DNA from: Coptis chinensis
Taxonomy: Eukaryota; Streptophyta; Magnoliopsida; Ranunculales; Ranunculaceae
Direction: 5' to 3'
NCBI GenBank assembly: GCA_015680905.1
Contig: CM027378.1
Coordinates: forward strand, 105,235,501-105,299,500
DNA: 64,000 nt
The notes beneath the pieces were generated by a model. It did not search any database, was not told the origin of the DNA, and was given only the letters and a program-made list of their open reading frames with translations. This document shows positions 21,984 to 34,066 of this stretch, in pieces. The translations under genes and the position numbers were made by a program. The first letter of the stretch is position 1. Every line of letters starts with the position of its first letter.

Positions 21984-22938
21984 GATGGGGACTACAAAGA
22001 TTGTTGGACTATGTAAAACTAAATTACAAAAATCCTGCAGCTATAATCCATGAGAATGGTAATACCATTAAACTTCCCCCACAACATCTAAACCTTGAAT
22101 TTTTTTGCTTCAGCTTAATAACACTAATATGCTATGTGGATCCAAATTGAGTTTTCAGATGTTGCACCTTTTAATATTGCAGGACTTCCAATGACTAGCG
22201 ATGACTCATCTAATCCAGCAGCCCGCAATGACACTGCAAGAATTAAATTTTTACAGATACATATAAAAAATTTGCTTCCATCCATAAGGTATAAATTTTG
22301 TTTTGCTACACGCCTACTCACTTCCTTTAAAAAATATTTGCCTTAGTTTCTGTTTTATGGATGTTAGAGAGCTTGGAAGCATGGACAATACTGAAGCATT
22401 ATCCAGTACTACCCTTTTCCTAAGCATAAAATTTTGGTACCTTGGTAGACTGCTGAAAGTCTGAAGCATGAAGTTACAAACACGTCTTAATTGTTCACTA
22501 ATCAAACCAAACCAAATTTTGTTGCATATGTGCTTAGGCAGTGCTATAGTAAATTCCCAGAAATTTTGTTGCATATGTGCTTAGGCAGTGCTATAGTAAA
22601 ATTTTGTTGCATATGGTATCAACCTTCTCTGATAGCTTAGCATATTTATTCGATAAACTGTTGAGTTATTACCATTTTATACAAAGAGTTAAATCTATTC
22701 AGACAATAAAAAACATGTACCAAAGACATAATCCAGGACCTTCACGCTCTAATTTCTAAATTTTTATTGTAGGAAGGGATCGAACCTTGGGGGATACTTT
22801 GTGTGGTCCTTTCTTGATGTTTTTGAAGTAACGGGTGGTTACACTTCTCATTTCGGTCTTTATGGAGTAGACTTCCATGACAAGGAAAGAAGAAGGTACC
22901 CGAGGCAGTCAGTTGAATGGTATTCTACTTTGACATAA
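21984..22938 (+). pseudogene. GH1 beta-glucosidase, C-terminal three exons only
   Basis: Family 1 glycosidases release glucose from beta-glucosides, often in vacuole, ER or apoplast. Three exons with correct GT-AG borders and matching phases are visible. 21,984-22,058 encodes WGLQRLLDYVKLNYKNP and IIHENG, where Glu of the ENG motif is the catalytic nucleophile. 22,183-22,288 encodes ARNDTARIKFLQIHIKNLL. 22,773-22,938 encodes [26 protein letters not shown] and [12 protein letters not shown], ending in TAA. About 115 of roughly 500 residues are present, with no internal stop. The N-terminal exons are absent: Tat LTR sequence lies immediately to the left. It is a truncated duplicate or captured fragment of a beta-glucosidase resembling the plant BGLU11-type group. 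Confidence 0.85.
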
Positions 22939-25077
22939 ATTGCATTTCTCAAGAATGAAGCAGATGGTCAAGAAACATCATCAGCGGCAAAAGTAACTCG
23001 ACAAGTATCAGAGAAGGTTGATACCCAGTTAACACCGAGAATTGTTCAAACAAGTTACATTTCTTCACAGAAACCTTCATTAACATTCTTGCTTGGTGAA
23101 AAACTAGTTCAGACTCTAGCCCATTCAAAGAAAATCAAACTCATACATTTGAGAATTAGTCTACAATGTAACTCAGGTATTTTGCTTAGGTTTCTGGTTG
23201 CGTAAGATCTCTGTCATTATTGCAGCAGTATTAATTTGTCTTCCCTTGGTTGCTATACAAACTGTATCAGATCCCAACCTTCATCCATTGCCAGGAAGTT
23301 GAAGATTTGTATGGGCTCAACAAACGTTTTTCTTGGAATTTGTTTGCCTACACCGTTATGAAGTTGGGGCTTGGAATTAGATTTGTTTTTCATGACTACC
23401 ATTGCTGGAAGAGCTAGGGTATACTTAGATTATGCTGCGGGCAATGACATTTAGGTTCAAAGAAGAGCATAACAGTATTGGAATGGGATTTTGCTAGGCG
23501 AAGATTGAGGATTTTGTTGGCGGAGATGGAAACATTAAAATACTTGAGGGACCAAGTAACAAGAACAAGTGATCAAAGTATGGATGGGTGGCTGTGAAAG
23601 TTTTACAAGAAGAGGCCAATTCTAACTCCGAATCCATTGAAATGTTACTAAGTTAAATGGCAAGAGAGAAATTGCGCGAGACGATTTTCACACGGGCATC
23701 TTAGAACCGCTACATCAAATTTCTCTTTTAAAGTAGATGAACTATTTGCAGAGGTCAGTTTCCTAATGGCCTGCAAGTAGCTGTTAAGATTATGATAGAG
23801 AGTGATGTCATGAAAGATATATTAGATAGGAAAAGTCGTTACAAAGATGATACCGAGGCATATAGCAGGCCACCGTACTTTTCTCAATCCATTTTGGATG
23901 GTGCAGCAGAGGCTTGCTGCTTTGATAGCATTCTTTTCTTCATATATTTTGCTGCTCTAATTGGCATCTAATAGATTAGGAATTAGGAATTAATCTCGAT
24001 CTATACAAGACTATATTGTTGTCATCATTGTTGATGTATGATACTGGGGCTTCATTCTGACATACATAACACACTTGACTTTGTTCCTTCACATGAATTC
24101 ATACATAAATGACTCTAATCAAATTTTTTACACATGTTGGTAATTTAGCACTGACCCACATTTTCATCAGAGAACTGCAAGCTCCCATCCTTGAGTCACT
24201 CAAACTTTAAAATATTCTCAATTTGTTTTTGTTCTATTGTAGTCTCATTTTGAACGTCTTAACGTTAATTTTGTTCATGTTTCGTTTTCCAAAAGCTATC
24301 ATTGCTAACATTGCTTTTAAAGTTCAATAGAGGTTTGCCTAACAAAAAAAACTCTCATAAATCTTTTTGAAAAAAATTATTGCTATGTAACATTGTTACT
24401 TTGGATTTGAATAAGCTTTTTTTTTATACATTTTGAATTCATATTCAAGCATTTTATCAGGAATTACTCTATGTCTTACAGATATTTCCCTACTTAAAAT
24501 TGTTTCCCCGAAATAAAATGGTTGATACTTATTCCAATTTTTTTATGCAAAAAATTTGGCTGGGCTTCAAATAGGACCAAGCAAACATCTGAACCGCCAT
24601 AATATCTCAGTTATAAGCAGTTAATCAACCACTTCCCTTATAGCCAAGAATCTAGGCTTCAATTTAGTACATTTGAAAAGAGATACGTCCTACATACCGT
24701 TCAGAATACAGATTCAATTACTTAATACATTGAGATCCAGTTACTTCATACATTGAAAATCCTAACTACCCTGTAACAGGTATGATGGTTACTATAGATA
24801 CTCAAAAAATTCCATTTTAAAATCCCTCTCTTCTTCTACTACTTCTTTATTTTCTTATGCGTCATCACGAAGAACAACAAGAACCCAAATCACTCCAAAA
24901 AGGTTGGCTTCTAAATCTTTTCACTTTACATTACAACTTGTTTATTTTGTTCTAGATTGGTTTTCAATTCGAAAGAAAAATGCCCATAAAAAAAACTTAC
25001 ACTATTTCATTACTGTGCATATTGTTGGTTTATTTTTCCTTTCAACTAATTCATTCCACTTTAGGTACACTTAAAAA
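22939..25077. other. No gene recognised
   Basis: Mostly AT-rich. Short coding-like stretches occur around 22,950-23,080 and 23,720-23,900 (for example FPNGLQVAVKIM), but they are isolated and cannot be assigned. It may be degraded flank of the gene fragments on either side. Confidence 0.3.
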
Positions 25078-27355
25078 ATGGGTACAAAAGAATATGTTTG
25101 ATTGTCTGAATTAACTGACAGAACTCATCGATGTAAAGTAACCATTCGTGTCTCAAGAAGATGGACCTTAGGCAGTAAAGACTCCCAAGAGAAGAAGAAG
25201 AGATTTGATGTTGTCCTGATTGATGAACAAGTAATTCGTATAAGTCATTTATATTCCGTCACATTGAATTCTCCCAATATGAGATTGCCTAAATGCTTTT
25301 ATTTATTTTTAGGGAAATCAAATTCAAGCAATTGTTCCTAAGAACCATTCGAACACATTCTTAAATGTTCTTCACGAAGGACATGTATATCACATTGAAA
25401 ACTTTAGTGTGCAAACTAGAACATATTCATATCGCCCCGTTCAACATGAATATCTTATACTTATCAGATGGAACACAATTGTTAGGGGATCTTCCGAAGC
25501 ACACCCTGCAATTCCAAAATATAAATTTGATTTCGTTGAGTTCAACAGAATTAGGCTGCTTACAAAAGAAAATCAGAATCTGCAAGGTAAGTTGCCACGA
25601 TATAATACAAGTCTTTAATTCTAAAAAAAATGTTAGAAATGACTATTTCATCAAAAAAAATTTGCAGATGCGTATGGTACGCTTGAAGGTGTTTTCAGAA
25701 TTGATGTTTAGAAAAGGACTCATGTTGAAAGAGATCTTCTTAAAGAATAGCAGGTTTGCCTTTTCCATATGCTCATTTAGGATTTAAAAAATTCATAACC
25801 AAATCTATACATTAACACAACAATATATTATCCATGCAGTGGAACTAAACTGAAAATAAATCTCTGGGAAAATGCAATACAATTGATAGATAATGTGATT
25901 ACGTGGGCAACGAGCGTGCTAGTGTTGGTTGTCAGTTCGCTAATTGTTGGAAGCTATAATGGTGATTATATTGGATTTTTAATCTATATAGTATTTTTTT
26001 TTGTCGTACCTATTCAGTCTTAAATTCTATCTTTCTCAGATCAATACTTTCTTAATTCAACAAGCGCAACCCAGATCTATGTCAACTTGGAAATTCCATA
26101 AGTGTTAGCTTTACAAAACAAGTGATAAAAAAACCCGAAAACTTATTAAAAATTGAATATATACTTTCATTAACTAGGCATTGATCAAGTTTGACAAAAG
26201 ATTTTATATTTTTACAGCTCCACTTTCAAAGAAAGAAATATTTCAATGCTACAAGGGTCATTATCAATTGAACGTAATATGAAGGACATATCTTTAAGAA
26301 CCAAGAAAACGCTTTTACAAATTGTTCAGATGTTGAATGCAAATTCTGTTGTAAGTTTACTCTATATTTGCCTATTGGCCATATTTAATTTTACTTTCTC
26401 AATATACTTACACTCCGTACAGGGACAAGTCTTCACATGCGAAGCAATTATTTATGATATTGTTCATGATTTTGCACCGTTCTATAAGTTTTGCACCAAA
26501 ATCGGCTATCGAAAGAAAGTAATAGACAAAGGTGATCACTATTGGTGTAATAATTGCAACAACACGATTCCATCTCCAGATGCTAGTTGTGTATTGATAT
26601 TCTAATTATTTTTCAAGATATTCGTTTAACACTTCTCCCGACTTTATGATTGTGATCTGATATAAATTTATTTTAGATATCAACTGAAAGCTCGCATTCG
26701 AGATGACACAGAAAGTACTGTAATAACCATATTTGGCGATGAAGCAGAAGAACTGCTGAAACATCCAGCTTCTGAGTTGGAGAAGCTTATCGAATCGGTA
26801 AAACCATTACGACGCTATCATAATTTTCACATTCATTCTTTGTGCCATACAATATATCTTTAAAAAATACATAATTGTGACTGAGTAAGTATCATTTCTT
26901 GGATTAGGAAAATGGTATCCAAACTGTTAAGTCCATAATAGATAAAATTATTGGTGCTTCGATAGTGTTTGAGATAAAAATCAGCCAATACAACATCCAA
27001 AGTCAAGGCAGGTATGGCTTTACAGCTAAGAAGGTTTTTCAGGTGGATTACAAACTTGACTCACACCAAATACAAGAACAAATTGAACAGGTAAATAGAT
27101 ATTCAAACTTATCCTTTATGAATGTATTTTCTTTATTAAATACATACTTCATTTTTTCCCACTTCGTACTCATTCAATTTATTACACCAGCTAGCAATCA
27201 TATGTTTGTTTATCATTGCTGATATTTATTATTTAACCTCTTAATGTACACTCAGGTGACAGAGTCATCACAAATTTTAAATAATACCTTTCAATCCCAT
27301 CCACCTGACAACATTCATAAGAACAACTCAACTCTTATGAAAAAGAAGGTATTCA
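25078..27355 (+). pseudogene. RPA1-like (replication protein A large subunit) pseudogene, about ten exons
   Basis: RPA1 binds single-stranded DNA through OB folds. Exons seen: 25,078-25,230 (MGTKEYV, a TGA at 25,099, then LSELTDRTHRCKVTIRVSRR); 25,313-25,586 (the DUF223-type OB fold: QIQAIVPKNHSNTF, VYHIENFSVQ, YKFDFVEFNRI); 25,668-25,753 (two stops); about 25,840-25,950; about 26,040-26,099 (LNSTSATQIYVNLEIP); about 26,219-26,352; 26,424-about 26,585 with a zinc-ribbon remnant (YWCNNCNNTI); about 26,678-26,798 (DDTESTVITIFGDEAEELL); 26,909-27,090; 27,257-27,348. Order and content match plant RPA1-like proteins of the type often carried by Helitrons. At least three stops make it a pseudogene. 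No Rep or helicase lies beside it. Confidence 0.82.
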
Positions 27356-29931
27356 TTTAATTTTTTGTGAGGACAATAATATATATCTCATCTCGCTTTA
27401 CATTAAATTATTTTAATAAAGCATATTATAAAAAAGTTTCTTCTCGTGTTTGGTTTGAATTGCAGCTGTCGCAACGTACTATTTCAGGATCTTTGCTAAA
27501 ATATCTTTCAAAACTACAGGTGTGGTTGTCTAAATTATTCTTTGTGCGATGTTGGTGATACTACATTCTTTATCATTACACAAGATATGATCATTTTGTA
27601 CTTTCATTTATTGAAACCATTAGATATGGTTGAATACTTGATATCTGTTTTTCTTGTAGTTTTTACAATTTTACCAGTCATTCAGGTGGATGAAGAACCG
27701 GCAATCAGAACAAATACCACGATTCTTGGGAATATTAGCTGGCTATCTTAATGAAGGTTAGTTTGTAAAACCATCAGATTCTGTAGATTTGTTGCTCTTC
27801 AAACTACACTGAAAAGGTATTTTATTTTAGGTAGCGTTATGTCGGGATGGATTTAACTAGTTAAGGTGTTAGATATTTGGGGTGACTATTTAGAACATAC
27901 TCAAGGATCGAGCATTTTGTTAGCTCTACAAGTAAGGTGGTATATGCCGACCTGCTTAATAATAATTTTATTAACCATACTTTTCAATGATTTTGAATTT
28001 TAATTTGCAATGTAGAATATGAAGAGGGTTTTGATTAATGCATTTACAGTCCGCGGCTCGGTGGATGCTTTCTCTCCAACTCGTGGAGCGTGTATTACTT
28101 CAATTGATTTCACATAGTAAGGCCAATCATATCTACTTTCTGTAGATGTAGTCTCCCCGCGTTTTAGATAACTTATCATATTTTTCAACCGATGAGTACA
28201 TAATACATTTCGTGGGCAGGTGTGTTATGGCTTTATGCGTGCAACTAGTTCCTATTATGACACCCAATCGAAATTGCAACAAGAATTCTCCCGGGCGGTA
28301 TTACTTCATTAAATAAATAAAACCTTATTGGAATGTTGTCCCTATGACCAATTTGAAGTTGGGTACTAAGTGTGTCGGATATGAGATTATAGAAATCCAT
28401 GCCTTCCAAGGTTTGATCAACTTGAGAAGGTTAGTGTGGGAAAGATAGGATAATAGGCTTTAGCATACTATTATTTTCACAGCTTGATAAAGAAAACAAC
28501 TTGTGTCATCATTTTTTTTAGATCGTAGAATTATCGTGGCTTCAGATTAGCACATGGAGTTATCCTCGTGAAATTCTTTTTCCCAAAATCAAGTTGGATA
28601 GTGGGCCTCTTTCTATCCACTAGGGCTTAAAGTTGAAAGGCATGTCCAATAGGTTTCTAGAGTCAAAAAGCGTGTCCAATAGGTTTCTTGTTCTTTCAGT
28701 ATTCAAATTTAAAGAATCATGTGAGTTTACCTCATCTACTATTTTGTGTTACATACTTGTATGTTTGGTCCTACTAGTTCATCTCGTTGCACACTTGCAC
28801 TTGTCTTTTTTCACCCCCGTCCTTGCTAGACACTTCTCTTAACACTCAGTGGATTTTCTTGATGGATAGTTCTTGCAATACCCTTTTATGTATACCCCTA
28901 CCTTTATTAACCATACTTTTATATAGGGACACTAAGGCAACTTGTTTTCATCACACATTTGCATCTTTAGTTAATATTGGCTTAAAACTTGAGATTAGTT
29001 GAGAGTACTTTCACTTTCTCTTTTTTGTGAGAGTATTTTGAAGCCATTAGTACTTACGATTTCTAGAAGAACGCCACAAAAATGTCGGATGTGGAATGTA
29101 ATTGGTCTATTTTGTTATTATTCCGTTGTAGTCCGCTGCAATGCTAGTAGGTTTGGCGCCTACTTGGATTGTCCCTCGATCTATGTTTTAACTAAGTTTT
29201 ATTGTTTCTTGTTTGTTGTGAATTTTCACTCATATTGCAACCTCTAACCCCAGTATGGCCTAATCGTGAAACCACCGTGGTCTAATTTCTAAGGTGTAGA
29301 GAAACCGTGGTTTGCTTTTACATATATAGGGACATGGTTTTAATCTGTAATTTATTTTTCCCTCCCTATTCGACGGGCTTCTTTGGTTGAATACATGTAA
29401 GAGTGTCGGATTTATGCTCCATTCCTTTTGACCCTAATTTGACTTCATCTCATCCTTTTAGAACCTCATTTTTTCTTTTTGAGGTGGTTTAGAAGTTGAA
29501 ACCAAACTTAATTAAACTTTTTTGTCATATCATGTACTTTACGTCTTTACCCCTTTATTCAGTCTTAGCTTCTTCCTTACCAATTGGTTCAGTGTCATCA
29601 TTTGTTGTTGTGGAATGTGTCTACCATTGTTTTTCCGTATTTGCTATGTGCAATTATGACTTTGGCGCTCAATCAACATTGGCGGCGCCTTGTTGTTGGA
29701 ATTGGAATACTACTAGTTTAGTAATCGGCAACAGCTCCTCCTCTCTACTTCTGCCCAATTTGCCTTTTGTCATCTTCTTCTAGTACACTTGTGTTTCCCA
29801 TGGCTCTTGTAATCGTAGAAAATCCAACCTTCGTGATTGTCACCCACCGTATGTCATCCCCGATTTTGGTCTCTCCTTTCTTATTTTATTTCTTTAAATT
29901 TTCCATTATTATTTTTCTTTTTATCGTGTAG
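27356..29931. other. No gene recognised
   Basis: Contains possible last exons of the RPA1-like gene (27,466-27,520, LSQRTISGSLLKYLSKLQ) and otherwise AT-rich sequence. I looked for a Helitron 3' end (GC hairpin followed by CTAG or CTRR) and found none that is convincing. Confidence 0.3.
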
Positions 29932-30607
29932 ACTTCCCCGAAAGCAATGAAAGAGGGAAGTGTCTCAGTCGTTCTTCTTACTGGAGGCAAAGGCAAACGA
30001 ATGGGCATAAGTTTTGTATCTCATCCCCGGCTTCTCAAAAAAAAAAAAAAAATTCTTAGTTTGATATTGTCTGTTTCTGTTTTCCCACCTAACCCCAGGC
30101 AAGTATGCCCAATCAATATCTACCACTCCTAGGCCAGCCGATTGCTTTGTGTAGATAACTTCTCTCTTAAATGCTCTATCTTCTGATTATGATTTGGAAT
30201 ATATTAATACTTTTTACCGCTAAAAAAAAAACTCTATCTTTTGCCACCCACTACACATTATTATTCTGCTCTCGTCGTTAATCAAAACTTACCATGTCTA
30301 TACAGTTTCTACACTTTCTCACGCATGGTTCAAGTAAAGGAAATTGTTGTTGTTTGCGATCCATCCTACAAGGACATCTTTGAAGGTTTGCATCACTGTG
30401 GACCTTGCGTTTTGCTGTTTTTTTTTCCATATCCACCAAGATACTTAATTGTTCGTGGTGTCCTAATATCCTCAGCTCGGAGTCTCAAAAATCAAAATAA
30501 TACATGTTGAATTTTTGCTCTTAGATGCACGATACAATATCAAGGTTGAGCTCAAATTCACATTGCTTGGGAAAGAGAGACAAGGTTCTGTCTTTAATGG
30601 ATTCCAG
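29932..30607 (+). pseudogene. ISPD: Fragment of plastid IspD (2-C-methyl-D-erythritol 4-phosphate cytidylyltransferase)
   Basis: IspD joins MEP and CTP to give CDP-ME in the plastid isoprenoid (MEP) pathway. Four exon-like pieces are in order: 29,932-30,010 (SVSVVLLTGGKGKRMG, the CTP-binding glycine loop with its Lys and Arg); 30,099-30,150 (SMPNQYLPLLGQPIAL); 30,306-30,385 (FYTFSRMVQVKEIVVVC, then DPSYKDIFE); 30,525-30,607 (YNIKVELKFTLLGKERQGSV). Coding is open, but the joints between pieces 1-2 and 2-3 do not keep phase with simple GT-AG borders. The consensus AGG in the loop has become TGG (Ala to Thr). The remaining half of the enzyme, including the HDSARP region, is missing and an LTR-like block begins at 30,753. 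It is a truncated duplicate or captured fragment. Confidence 0.85.
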
Positions 30608-30752
30608 GTACATGCACAATCCTTATCTCGTTTTAGCTGTTAGTTATTCCCTCTACCCGTTCATATATATTGTTCTCTGTTTTACTTTGTTTTTAATATT
30701 ACAAAAGATAGCCATATTTCCATTTTCTTGGGAAAGTACTACTTGAAGTGGC

Positions 30753-32006
30753 TGATAGGGTTATATACTAAAAGCATTACTTTTGTATTAACTCTAATTC
30801 TTTATTTTTTGAATGAGAATTATATGGGCAAATGTTATGCATATTATATATGTTATTAGTTATATATATGCATGCATCTAATACTTTATGTTGTAGATGA
30901 TATGGTGTGTGGTGACACATGGAAGATCATATCATCAGTACCTTATAAAGTATAAGTAAACGTTCACAACCTAGATGGATTTGGACAAACCATTGGTAAG
31001 GTTGTAGTATAATCTGGTATTAGTCTATCTTGACTACAAGATTACACTAGTACACTTTGTGTGTATTGAACAGGACCAAGTGAGGTTGTTTCTCTTTATA
31101 TCGACTATATAAAGAGAACAAACACCTCTGTTATTATGGATGTTTGTCCTCTTAATCCGATATAATAACGAGCACTTACGTGCATTGTACATTGATTTAA
31201 ATCATCAATGAGTGAGATTCATTTGTGAATCAACAAACTCGATGGATTGGGTAATGACATTGTATGTAAGGTGTGCTGTTGATTATAGAAAGAATCCGTG
31301 ATCCGCAAGAAGTCGGGTTGATGATGTCCCCTTGAGGAGCTCATAAGGATTGTCATGTAAACCCTACAGGTGGATTTAATCCGACATGACAATGAGGTTG
31401 AGTGGTACTACTCAAGGACATAAAAAGTTGATTAATGTAGTTGTCAGTAACTTGACTTAATCAACGGGCATTCTATATATTAACACGGGGAGATCATTGA
31501 GCATATAATATGGAGCCTATAAATGTAACACGTAATTTGGGATTTGGGCGGTAGTACAACAATGGCCATTAGTGGAATAAGCCATTTGTTGACGGACTTG
31601 GGTCGTGTGTTCTGGGCAAACATGGGAAGCCCAAGCCCGTCAGGAGACCTAACCCTGATTTCTCCTCATGGTCCCTTTTGTAGTATATAAATAGAAACCT
31701 CTTTCTCTGGCCGTTTTTCTCAAGGTTTTGCTCAAGAAAGACAAGTTCCAAAATTCGGTTACGATCTTGTGAGTGATAGAGGCCAATAGAGAAAGAAGAG
31801 GGTGGAAGATCGTTGCCCACAACGCCCATTCTAAGGATAGGAATACAAATGTAAGATCAAGAGGTTGTTGATTTCAGTAGAGCTTGGATTCTCAGAGTTA
31901 TCACAGCTGATCTAAAGGTATGAATTCTAAAACAAATCGTGAGAACTTTTATTCCACTTCGCATGGTTTTCACGGTTTGTAAACTGCGACCATAACGGTT
32001 CCTACA
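30753..32006 (+). mobile_element. LTR-like block, probable solo LTR
   Basis: The block starts TGATAGGG and ends CCTACA, an imperfect short inverted terminal repeat. It has LTR character: an AT-rich first part, a TATA motif (gtatataaatagaaacc near 31,684), and a following leader-like region. No coding sequence is present. A 5-base target duplication was not found (gtggc left, aaggg right). Lineage is uncertain; a copia-type LTR is my guess. Confidence 0.4.
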
Positions 32007-33700
32007 AAGGGCATATCAGCTTGAAAGAGCTATTAGCAACTTGCTTCGCCTATGCAAAGTCAACTTGACTTTTTGCACATCAGCCTGACACGTTACCTTC
32101 GCTTCTTTTGAAGGAGTCCTCCATGTATTTCGAGGGTACCGCTTCGCTTCCAGTGACATGGATTTTAGAGGGGCAAGGATCCATTGTTTATTTGAAGTGG
32201 CTACTTTAAGGTAGTGTTTGTTTTCTTGGGGTCTGGAGTGGAAAATATGAAAAGAAGTCTGTGATTCCAAATAAGCTGGACATCTTGGTAATCTTTGCTT
32301 CTTTATTTATACCCTACCTCTATTTGTTATCTCTTCTCATCACCAAGCATAGTTCTTCCTATCTTCTGAGATGTTGATATATTATTATTATTATTTTAAT
32401 AAAGCTTAGGTTTAGGCAGACCACTACCGGCCTGTAATAGTAGAAACTATTACAATTCTCCCACATAGACTTCATGGAATTGTGGGAGGGGAGAATAATA
32501 ATGGGAACAAAGCCTGAAGGTTGCGCCAAAGCTGCCAATCATATCAACATATTATCTTATATAAATTGAAAAAATAAGAAGGTTTGAGGTTTGAATTTTT
32601 TTGAAAAACACAGGTGGTATACGGTATACCCCCAAGTGGAAATGGAATTGTGACCTTGCAGATGGGTTGCGGGTTGTAAATTATTGAAAAACATTTGTTC
32701 TACCCCCAACATTTAGTAGTGTCAATTTTATGAGCTTTCAATTTCTCAATCAGTGTTTTGTAAATGGAGAGATGCAGATTTTCTCTATGAATTAGTACTT
32801 AAATGTTTAAATTCATATTACTATGGTTGAACTAAATATATTGATATTCAACTAAATTTTTTAGACAAAGATAACCCAATTGATTCTCAACGAAAGAATC
32901 AATGTACCATCGTTGATTGACACTCGTTCATTTGATCAACATGTATATCCTTCTTCTCAAGTTTTCCTTCATACTCATTATCCAACACCCTTTTTTTTTT
33001 AGGGGACCCAATTATATGGTCCTAAAGTGGAAGGATGGTGAGATCTTGGAATGCTTGATTTGATGCAGGTAAGACACTACACTCAACTTCCTAGATCTTC
33101 AATATTGATTAAACGTATATATATTATGGTCACATTTTTCCTTGGTTATTAGAAGATAAAGGATGATGCAATAAATGGTTTTCCCATTAGTATAAATTAA
33201 TTACATACTATGATATCTTTTTTTATATATTTGGACGTGTTGGAAGACCGCAATTTGACCAAAGTGGTGAAAGCATCATCATAACATCTCATGACAAGTT
33301 GGCCTACTATTTGCGAGTGGTGAAGGCATCATCATCATTCAATTCAATATTTTATATGTTTTAAATTAGGACAATGTGAGGTTTTTTGTTTTAGAGTTAT
33401 TAGGACTAATTCTATCCATGTATTTTGTTTACAAAAGACTTAATGAGTTTAGTGATTGTTATTATATTTTTGGTTATTATCTCATCGTTGAATAAAATGT
33501 AATCAAAGTTAAGATTTGCGACTTATGAATGAATTATGTAGAGTTTGTTTGGTTTAAGTGCTTTCTTTCTTACTATTGTATCCAAGTGTATGCTTAAGTT
33601 TTTAGTGGGATGGATGTGTATAATATGTGGGATGGATGATAGAAGCAGGTGGTGGGATGGATGATAGAAGCAGGTGGTCAAGGAACAATTGGGACCAGAA
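32007..33700. other. No gene recognised
   Basis: AT-rich. Contains a small hairpin (ttctcccaca paired with tgtgggagggga, 32,456-32,493) and a 25-base tandem duplication (gtgggatggatgatagaag, 33,625-33,680). Confidence 0.35.
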
Positions 33701-33714
33701 TATTTATTTATTAT

Positions 33715-34066
33715 TTTTAGATGCTTTCAAATTTAGCAATGGTTACGTATCCGTTAGTAATTGAAGCATAAGTAATTGTTACCTATCCGTTAGAAATGGA
33801 AAAATGCTAACACTTTTATTTGTTGGAAACAAATTAAGAACAAAATCAATAACCAGCACTAATAATTTACTAATGGTTGTTATGTGTTACCAAATTAATT
33901 CCAAAGAACACTTAATAACCGTTAGTAAATTTTCTAACACCTTATAACCATCACTAATATCCGTTACTAATATTTGTCACGTTTCTGTGTCAACGCAAAA
34001 TAACCGTTACTAATATTTTTTGTAACGGATGCATATCCGTTACAAATCTTCGGTTATGTTGTAGTG
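33715..34066 (-). mobile_element. Terminus of a CACTA (En/Spm-like) transposon
   Basis: Read on the minus strand the end is CACTACAACATAACCGAAG, the canonical CACTA terminus. It is followed by many subterminal copies of attagtaacggttat and its inverse, the transposase-binding repeats typical of the superfamily. The element lies left of 34,066. The candidate 3-base target site is ttg (34,067-34,069). The opposite CACTA end was not found to the left, so the element is truncated or too diverged. Confidence 0.75.

Noticed and set aside
23720..23900. Kinase-like motif (GLQVAVKIM)
   Set aside because: Isolated, without glycine loop or catalytic loop nearby; chance similarity cannot be excluded.
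24780..28800. Complete Helitron
   Set aside because: No Rep or helicase next to the RPA1-like gene and no terminal TC or hairpin-CTRR pair was seen. Only a hypothesis is reported.
32016..32270. Further IspD exon after the LTR-like block
   Set aside because: Neither strand gives the expected HDSARP or VKATIKE motifs.
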